A stretch of 64,000 nucleotides of DNA, from NCBI RefSeq assembly GCF_003131185.1, contig NZ_QFFU01000025.1, positions 33,466-97,465 on the forward strand, written 5' to 3'. This DNA is from Pseudomonas ovata. Its GTDB lineage: Bacteria; Pseudomonadota; Gammaproteobacteria; Pseudomonadales; Pseudomonadaceae. Position numbers and translations under genes: made by a program. The notes under the pieces were generated by a model, which saw nothing but the letters and a program-made list of their open reading frames with translations, ran no database searches and was not told where the DNA came from. Below are positions 58,861 to 64,000 of this stretch, piece after piece; position 1 is the first letter of the stretch; each line of letters starts with the position of its first letter.

Positions 58861-60353
58861 ACATGGCCGAGCTCTTGAGTAAAGAACAGTACGCCGCGAT
58901 TGCCGCTGGCCTGACGTTCCCGACCCAGTCGTTCATCGATGGCGGGTTCCGCGATGCGTTGTCGGGCAAGACATTCCCGACCACCAACCCGGCCACCGGC
59001 GAACTGCTGGCCAATATCGCCGCCGGTGCCAGTGAAGACGTCGACCTGGCCGTGGCTGCAGCCAAGCGTGCCTTTGACGATGGCCGCTGGAGCAAGCTGT
59101 CGCCCGGTCAGCGCAAGCACATCCTGCTGGCGTTCGCCCAGTTGCTCGAAGACAACGCTCATGAGCTGGCGGTGCTGGAAAGCCTGGACAGCGGCAAGCC
59201 GATCCAGGAATGCCAGAACGTCGATGTGCCGGAAACCATCCACACCCTGCGCTGGCACGCCGAGTTGATCGACAAGATCTACGACGCCACGGCCCCGACC
59301 GGTTCGGCCGCCGTGAGCATGGTGGTGCGCGAGGCCATCGGTGTGGTCGGCCTGGTGCTGCCGTGGAACTTCCCGCTCTTGATGCTGGCCTGGAAAATCG
59401 GCCCGTCGCTGGCCGCCGGTTGCTCGATCGTGGTCAAGCCGGCCAAGGAAACCACCCTGACCGCCCTGCGTGTCGCCGAGCTGGCGCATCAGGCCGGTGT
59501 TCCGGCCGGGGTGTTCAACATTGTTACCGGCGGTGGCCGCGAGGTGGGTGAGCCGATCGGCCGTCACCCCGATATCGCCGGCGTAAGTTTCACCGGCTCC
59601 ACCGACACGGGGCGTCTGTTTCTCAAGTACGCGGCCGAGTCGAACCTCAAGCGCATCGTGCTGGAACTGGGCGGCAAGAACCCGGCCGTGGTCATGAACG
59701 ACGTCGAGGACATCGACGAAGTGGCCCAGTACCTGGTGGCTGGTGCGTTCTGGAACATGGGTGAGAACTGCTCGGCGTCTTCGCGCCTGATCGTGCACGC
59801 CGATGTCAAGGACGCACTGCTGGCGCGCATCAAGGTGCATGTACGCGATTGGCAACTGGGCGACCCGCTGGACCCGGCCAACCGTTTGGGCGCGATGGTC
59901 AGCAAGTCTCACTTCGAGAAGGTTCGTTCGTACCTGGAGTATGCCGTCGAGCAGCAGCTCAATGTCGTCGAGGGTGGCAAGACCCATGATGGCGTGTTCA
60001 TCGAGCCGACCATCGTCGATAACGTGGCGCCGGGCAGTCGTCTGTTCGTCGAAGAGATCTTCGGCCCGGTGCTGAGCGTCACCACCTTCACTACGCTTGA
60101 TGAGGCCATCGCCCTGGCCAACGACACCGTCTACGGTTTGGCGGCTTCGGCCTATACCAGCAGCCTGCGCAATGCGCTGCGTCTGTCTCGCGAGATTCGT
60201 GCCGGGATCGTGACCGTGAACTGCTTCGGTGAAGGCGATGCCTCGACGCCATTCGGTGGCTATGGAGAGTCGGGTTTTGGCGGTCGTGACAAGTCCATCT
60301 GGGCGCATGATCAATACACGGAAATCAAGACCATCTGGATCAATGCCAATTGA
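58857..60353 (+). CDS. PuuC-like NAD(P)-dependent aldehyde dehydrogenase
   Basis: Oxidises an aldehyde to an acid; 498 residues. Catalytic Cys305 lies in NMGENCSASSR and the general base Glu270 in LELGGKN; the cofactor region VLPWNFPLLMLAWKIGPSLA and FTGSTDTG are intact. The C terminus (KSIWAHDQYTEIKTIWI) resembles E. coli PuuC, the gamma-glutamyl-aminobutyraldehyde dehydrogenase. Overlaps the DapA-family gene by four bases and is followed by the operon terminator. Confidence 0.92.
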   Translation: MNMAELLSKEQYAAIAAGLTFPTQSFIDGGFRDALSGKTFPTTNPATGELLANIAAGASEDVDLAVAAAKRAFDDGRWSKLSPGQRKHILLAFAQLLEDNAHELAVLESLDSGKPIQECQNVDVPETIHTLRWHAELIDKIYDATAPTGSAAVSMVVREAIGVVGLVLPWNFPLLMLAWKIGPSLAAGCSIVVKPAKETTLTALRVAELAHQAGVPAGVFNIVTGGGREVGEPIGRHPDIAGVSFTGSTDTGRLFLKYAAESNLKRIVLELGGKNPAVVMNDVEDIDEVAQYLVAGAFWNMGENCSASSRLIVHADVKDALLARIKVHVRDWQLGDPLDPANRLGAMVSKSHFEKVRSYLEYAVEQQLNVVEGGKTHDGVFIEPTIVDNVAPGSRLFVEEIFGPVLSVTTFTTLDEAIALANDTVYGLAASAYTSSLRNALRLSREIRAGIVTVNCFGEGDASTPFGGYGESGFGGRDKSIWAHDQYTEIKTIWINAN

Positions 60354-60868
60354 TGTAATCGCGGCGGTCAGTTGACCTGAAAGCGATCACCGGCACCACG
60401 CTGTCGGTGATCGTGGCCGTGTCCTCGCACCGGTAATCACCGGTTGCCCCCTCTGAAATTCGAACATCTCCCCGTGTCTCAACCCATGCTCCGGAGTGAT
60501 CCTTGTTCCGGGGCATGTTTTCGTCCGCTTGATCGTCACTCCCGTAAGCGTCAGGTGGCTGGCTGTTCAGGCGGTATGCCTGACCCGGACAGGGCAAAGG
60601 CATGACAGGGGAAAATGGCCCTTGGGTTCGGGACATGAATGCCTGCGTTTCTCTGTAGTGTTTTCCTACAAGTTATGAGGAAACGGCTGATAGCCTTTTC
60701 CTGCACAAAATATCGATCATACGCGCTGTTCACAACCGGTCATCAAGTCCTGCAGTCCGCCTCGATCGTGCTCCTATAAACATCCTCCTGTCTTGCTTGC
60801 CGAGTGCGGCAGGCGTGCGGATATCCGGCGTTACAGGCGTTCATTCCCCCAACTGGCTGGGCCTTATC
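60354..60868. other. Non-coding gap between the catabolic operon and the polysaccharide exporter
   Basis: A 515-base gap. It contains a perfect nine-pair hairpin (CGATCACCG 60384-60392 with CGGTGATCG 60405-60413), the operon terminator (60485-60521), and an AT-rich stretch (60650-60790) likely to hold the exporter promoter. Short open frames here have no supporting features. Confidence 0.55.
60485..60521 (+). terminator. Rho-independent terminator of the catabolic operon
   Basis: CATGCTCCGGA (60485-60495) pairs with TCCGGGGCATG (60507-60517), eleven positions with one G-U, followed by TTTT at 60518-60521. Confidence 0.85.
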
Positions 60869-61645
60869 ATGTTGTTATCAAATTTCCCCGGTATCGCCCG
60901 ATGGCGTGACCTGGTCATCAATCTTGTCGCCAAGGACATCAAGGTCCGCTACATGGGCGCCACCCTGGGTTTCATCTGGTCACTGGGCAACCCGCTGGCC
61001 GTGACCCTGACGTATTACCTGGTCTTTACTTATATTCTGCCCAGTACCCAGGACCGTTTTGCCCTGCACCTGGTGACGGGCCTGGTGCACTGGATGTTAC
61101 TGGCCCAATTGCTTTCGCAAAGTGGTGAATGGCTGATCCATAACGGCAATCTGATCCGCAAGCTGCGCTTTCCGCGTCTGTTGTTGCCGCTTTCGGGGGG
61201 CTTGACCATCCTCGTGTTCTGGAGTGGCGTCATGGTGGTGTACGTGGCGCTGTTCTCGCTGTTGGGCGGTGTCGTGACCCCGGCCCTGTGGTTCTATCCG
61301 CTGGTGCTGGTGTCGTTCATGGCCTTTCTAATGGGGGCCGGCCTGGCCATCAGCGTCATGCAGGTCACGATGCGCGACATCAAGCACCTGATCGACGTAC
61401 TGGTGCCGTTGATGTTCTGGATGACGCCCATTGTCTGGGTCACCTCTTCGTTGCCAGCCGAGATTGCACGGGTGGTCGCGCTCAATCCGGTGGCGCCGTA
61501 TTTCAACAGCTTCAAGGCCATCCTTCATGAGGGCGTCGCCCCGCCCGCCAGTGATCTGCTGCTGTGCGTGGCACTGGGCGCGGTGTCGCTGGTGATCGGG
61601 CTTCTGGTATTCAGAAACGTTGACAGTCGGGTCGAATACTTATGA
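60869..61645 (+). CDS. wzm: Wzm-type polysaccharide ABC exporter permease
   Basis: ABC-2 family inner-membrane permease of 258 residues. About six helices, with the N-terminal RDLVINLVAKDIKVRYMGA, FIWSLGNPLAVTLTYYLVF and the C-terminal LNPVAPYFNSFKAIL typical of exporters of lipid-linked O-polysaccharide or capsule. ATG 60869 is preferred; the frame is open a little further upstream. Coupled to the ATPase gene by ATGA overlap. No glycosyltransferases follow, so either they are elsewhere or the locus has decayed. Confidence 0.88.
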   Translation: MLLSNFPGIARWRDLVINLVAKDIKVRYMGATLGFIWSLGNPLAVTLTYYLVFTYILPSTQDRFALHLVTGLVHWMLLAQLLSQSGEWLIHNGNLIRKLRFPRLLLPLSGGLTILVFWSGVMVVYVALFSLLGGVVTPALWFYPLVLVSFMAFLMGAGLAISVMQVTMRDIKHLIDVLVPLMFWMTPIVWVTSSLPAEIARVVALNPVAPYFNSFKAILHEGVAPPASDLLLCVALGAVSLVIGLLVFRNVDSRVEYL

Positions 61646-62346
61646 GCAGCATTGTCATCGAGGCACAAAACCTTACCAAGCACTTCACCCTGCGCCATAA
61701 CCGGGGCGGTTTGAAACAACGGTTCCTGGGACTGTTCCAGTCTCGGCATCGCGAGCAGGTCGAGACATTCACGGCCTTGAACGACGTGTCGCTGACCTTG
61801 CGCAAGGGTGAGTCGCTGGCCCTGGTCGGGCATAACGGGTCGGGCAAAAGTACCTTGCTGCAGTTGCTGTCCGGCATTCTCGTGCCCAGCAGCGGCATGC
61901 TCAAGACCTGTGGCCGCGTCGCACCCTTGATCGAACTGGGTGTGGGTTTTCATCCCGACTTGACTGGTGAAGAAAATATCTACCTTAACGCCAGCCTGTT
62001 TGGCCTGAGCAATCGACAGACACGCGCGCGCTTCAATGACATCGCCGACTTTTCCGGGTTGGGGAGCTTTATCGATCAGCCGGTCAAGCATTACTCGTCG
62101 GGCATGTACATGCGTCTGGGGTTTTCCGTTGCCGTTCATGTCGAGCCACAGATCCTGTTGGCCGATGAAGTCCTGGCCGTGGGTGATGAGGCTTTCAGGA
62201 ACAAATGTCGCCAGCGTATCCGTGACATGCAGGACGAAGGAATGGCGCTGATCCTGGTGACTCATTCAAGCGACGAAGGCCGGCAGTTCTGCCAGCGCTA
62301 CCTGACCCTCGAGCAGGGGCGGGTCATCGATCAAGGCTCTTTTTAA
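61642..62346 (+). CDS. wzt: Wzt-type polysaccharide ABC exporter ATPase
   Basis: ATPase partner of Wzm; 234 residues. Walker A GHNGSGKSTLL, the special signature YSSGMYMRLGFSVA used by polysaccharide exporters, Walker B ILLADEVLAVGDEAF and the His switch (THSSDEG) are present. The protein ends soon after the ATPase fold, so the C-terminal carbohydrate-binding domain of long Wzt proteins is missing; this fits the KpsT-like short class. Confidence 0.9.
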   Translation: MSSIVIEAQNLTKHFTLRHNRGGLKQRFLGLFQSRHREQVETFTALNDVSLTLRKGESLALVGHNGSGKSTLLQLLSGILVPSSGMLKTCGRVAPLIELGVGFHPDLTGEENIYLNASLFGLSNRQTRARFNDIADFSGLGSFIDQPVKHYSSGMYMRLGFSVAVHVEPQILLADEVLAVGDEAFRNKCRQRIRDMQDEGMALILVTHSSDEGRQFCQRYLTLEQGRVIDQGSF

Positions 62347-62501
62347 AGGCGTTCATCGACCTGCATGGTCAACATCTCGTCCACTCTCAATGAACGGGTG
62401 TTGCGTAGGGGCCGAATCTGCACATGTCGCATCGAGCCTGCACGGCACCACCCGCTGAAAGCCCAGAATCAGCCTCAAGCATTCGACACAGGGAACATGC
62501 G

Positions 62502-62822
62502 ATGAAACAAGCACAGCTCAAGGATATGGTTAAAGGTTGGTTCATTGGTGATTTTGAGCCTGCTGCATTCAATACGCCGGCTTGCGAGGTCGGGATCAAG
62601 CATTACAAGGCAGGCGATGAAAAGGCCGCTTACTATCACAGAGTCGCCACTGAAATAACGGTACTGCTCTCGGGTAGCGTCAGCATGCGTGGCCACATCT
62701 GGAGTGCTGGCGATATCGTCGTCCTTGAACCCGGTGACATCACCGCCTTTAAGGCGCTGTCCGATGCCGTTATTGTGGTTGTGAAAGTGCCGGGTGTTCT
62801 CGATGATAAATACGTTATCTGA
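62502..62822 (+). CDS. Small cupin-fold protein
   Basis: Protein of 106 residues with a single cupin barrel: YHRVATEITVLLSGSVSMRG for motif 1 and WSAGDIVVLEPGDITAF leading into motif 2. The usual metal ligands are reduced (one His, one Glu). May bind a sugar nucleotide or act as a regulator within the polysaccharide locus; function unknown. ATG 62502 follows AGGGAA. Base composition is AT-richer than the genome core. Confidence 0.72.
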   Translation: MKQAQLKDMVKGWFIGDFEPAAFNTPACEVGIKHYKAGDEKAAYYHRVATEITVLLSGSVSMRGHIWSAGDIVVLEPGDITAFKALSDAVIVVVKVPGVLDDKYVI

Positions 62823-62825
62823 CTC

Positions 62826-63285
62826 ATGAAAACGATTCTTCTGCAGCCTCATCCGCGGCTTGGTTATGTAGCGCCGGACAGGCTGCGCACTCTTTCGCCT
62901 GAGCTGTCCTTGATGCGTGAGTGCCCCCGAATGCGTGCCCATGCCGGGTCACCTGTCTGACCTGCTGCAGTTCGGTGCCCGTGAAGCCATGCGTGATTTC
63001 TGGCAGCAGCCGTTGATCGAATCTGGCGACTTGTTGAATTAAAGGCCCTGTCGCAATTCCTTTGGCAGCTTTACGGTCTATTCACCTGCGCGCCGGGTGC
63101 TGGAGCAGGCCATTCTGCTGAGGGCCATGCACAAGAAAGGCATAAAGGTGCACCTCGGCAATCCTTCTCAGGTAATCATGAACCATCTGAAACTCTGCGA
63201 CAGGGTCTTGTCGGGCGTAGGCACAGGCGCATGTCTGCGGGTTCTCAAGCGTCGTTGGCCGAGTTTTTCAGTGTGGTCAGCCTGA
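62826..63285 (+). pseudogene. Decayed coding fragments after the cupin gene
   Basis: Three pieces in shifting frames: 62826-62960 (44 codons, MKTILLQPHPRLGY...), 62941-63042 (33 codons, ending QQPLIESGDLLN), and 63043-63285 in the frame NSFGSFTVYSPARR / VLEQAILLRAMHKKG / IKVHLGNPSQVI. The last piece loosely recalls the second half of a STAS (anti-anti-sigma) domain. Each piece looks coding-like but none is a full protein, so this appears to be one or two broken genes. Confidence 0.45.
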
Positions 63286-63526
63286 TGATGGAGGCCTCTA
63301 TCAGCGCGTGAGCCGTATCCAACTGATGCGCCACCAGGCGACCCGATGGACGTGGTCCGGTTGTGGAGTAAGGATTGGCCACTTTATAGGCATTGATGGC
63401 TGCCCGGTTAAGGTGCCTGGAGGCCTTTATCAATGCCTCCCTGAAGTTCAGGCCTGGGCTGACCATGATCTCGTCTGGATCAAAAAGGTTACTCAGGCGG
63501 GGCGTGTCTTGGGGCGGCAGGATCAT
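63245..63526 (-). CDS. Small Pseudomonas-type hypothetical protein
   Basis: Protein of 93 residues on the minus strand with AGAGGA seven bases before ATG 63526. The pattern FDPDEIMVSPGLNFREALIKASRHL followed by a gap and VAHQLDTAHALIEASI recalls the small DUF3077/DUF6124-type proteins common in Pseudomonas (SPGLNFREALIKASRHL, HQLDTAHALIEAS). No signal or membrane segment. Function unknown. Confidence 0.55.
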   Translation of the reverse strand: MILPPQDTPRLSNLFDPDEIMVSPGLNFREALIKASRHLNRAAINAYKVANPYSTTGPRPSGRLVAHQLDTAHALIEASIIRLTTLKNSANDA

Positions 63527-63759
63527 GCTGTGTCCTCTTTGTCGGGATCAAGGCCGTTTGCACCGTCGGCCAGAGGGGGCGATGTCTGGTTTTATCAGGC
63601 GCTGCGCCGGTGAAAAACCTTAGTCATGCTTGAGGGGCGCCACAAGCAAGCGCTACGGAATCAGACGCTTCCTACAACGTGACAAGTAATCGGTAGAGGC
63701 TGCGTGAGCGCATCCTATATAAAGAACAGCCTGCTTCTGAAGAAAGTTTGGGATGGGGG
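63527..63759. other. Non-coding region before the rRNA promoters
   Basis: No gene with support is visible. It separates the minus-strand small gene from the rrn promoter region and contains no tRNA-like structure that I can see. Confidence 0.4.
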
Positions 63760-63787
63760 TTGACGGAGGTTTTGAATACTGTATTAT
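63760..63787 (+). promoter_or_regulatory. rRNA operon promoter P1
   Basis: TTGACG at 63760-63765 and TATTAT at 63782-63787, 16 bases apart, followed by a GC-rich discriminator (CGCCTCCCGC). Its place about 110 bases before the second promoter is typical of tandem rrn promoters. Confidence 0.65.
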
Positions 63788-63824
63788 TCGCCTCCCGCTG
63801 ACGAGAGATCTGAAGCGCAAGTGG

Positions 63825-63896
63825 TTGAAGTTGAAAGAGAAAATCTGAAAACTTCCGAAAATAATCACTTGACATGTTACGCAGGCGCTGTAGAAT
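63825..63896 (+). promoter_or_regulatory. rRNA operon promoter P2 with UP-like element
   Basis: TTGACA at 63869-63874 and TAGAAT at 63891-63896 with a 16-base spacer. An A/T-rich tract (about 63825-63868) lies just upstream like an UP element, and the start region GCGCGCC is the GC-rich discriminator linked to stringent control. Confidence 0.75.
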
Positions 63897-63931
63897 GCGC
63901 GCCTCGGTTGAAGCGAACAGCTCAACCAACC

Positions 63932-63943
63932 GCTCTTTAACAA
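63932..63943 (+). promoter_or_regulatory. rRNA leader boxA
   Basis: GCTCTTTAACAA is the boxA element at which NusB-S10 assembles the antitermination complex. The rest of the leader runs to the window edge; the 16S rRNA gene should begin shortly beyond 64000. Confidence 0.85.
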
Positions 63944-64000
63944 TTGAATCAAGCAATTCGTGTGGGTGCTTGCGGTGTCAGACTGAGAGTCAACTGATTA

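Noticed and set aside
60496..60678. Possible 60-codon gene in the gap before wzm
   Set aside because: It overlaps the operon terminator, has no ribosome binding site and shows no protein-like features.
63308..63613. Plus-strand frame of about 100 codons near the right end
   Set aside because: It is antisense to the small gene at 63245-63526, which has a good ribosome binding site and family-like pattern.
1..64000. CRISPR arrays, tRNA genes and complete insertion sequences
   Set aside because: I looked for evenly spaced repeats, cloverleaf structures and transposases and saw none except the REP-associated transposase; rRNA genes themselves lie beyond the right edge.

Overview
The window is GC-rich gamma-proteobacterial chromosome from a Pseudomonas, most likely of the P. 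putida group. The basis is gene order: katA, a bacterioferritin-family gene, uvrA, a YajR-type transporter and ssb; then oprG with a zinc-linked ABC operon; then nrdR-ribD-ribE-ribBA-ribH-nusB-thiL, ribA, and xseB-ispA-dxs. This order matches what I remember of Pseudomonas genomes; no search was run. The window ends inside the promoter and leader of an rRNA operon whose 16S gene lies just outside.

Layout. 1-7.1 kb: oxidative stress, iron storage and DNA maintenance (katA, ferritin, uvrA, MFS, ssb). 7.1-13.5 kb: two small exported or membrane proteins, a large MscS-type channel, two nucleotide-sugar short-chain dehydrogenases and a small membrane protein. 13.6-17.7 kb: oprG and a minus-strand operon of DUF3299, permease, ATPase and His-rich ZrgA, with a Zur-like operator in front. 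17.8-20.3 kb: small conserved gene, CnoX-like thioredoxin, methyltransferase, YbaY-like lipoprotein. 20.5-27.3 kb: riboflavin and thiamine cluster; pgpA, which I expect after thiL, is absent. 27.3-32.5 kb: an accessory locus with a VasX/BTH_I2691-like type VI effector, two near-copies of a membrane immunity-type gene, and an orphan copy of the effector's C-terminal end. 32.9-38.3 kb: isoprenoid operon, a phospholipase C/P1-nuclease-like protein and a MetC-like enzyme.

38.4-54.7 kb is an integrated secretion locus: a Tat translocase (tatABC), a displaced pseudopilin gspK, a REP-associated transposase with its REPs, a Tat-exported PhoX-type phosphatase, and a long operon of a SoxB-like lipoprotein lacking its metal ligands followed by gspC-D-E-F-G-H-I-J-L-M-N. 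Pho-box-like repeats precede both gspK and the long operon. The picture is a phosphate-starvation system: Tat exports folded phosphatases and the type II machine moves them to the surface or medium.

54.7-60.5 kb is a catabolic operon (PuuB-like FAD oxidoreductase, MFS importer, DapA-family lyase/deaminase, PuuC-like aldehyde dehydrogenase) with operator-like palindromes in front and its own terminator. 60.8-63.5 kb holds a Wzm/Wzt-type polysaccharide ABC exporter, a cupin and decayed coding fragments, AT-richer than the rest. The last 250 bases carry tandem rrn promoters and boxA.
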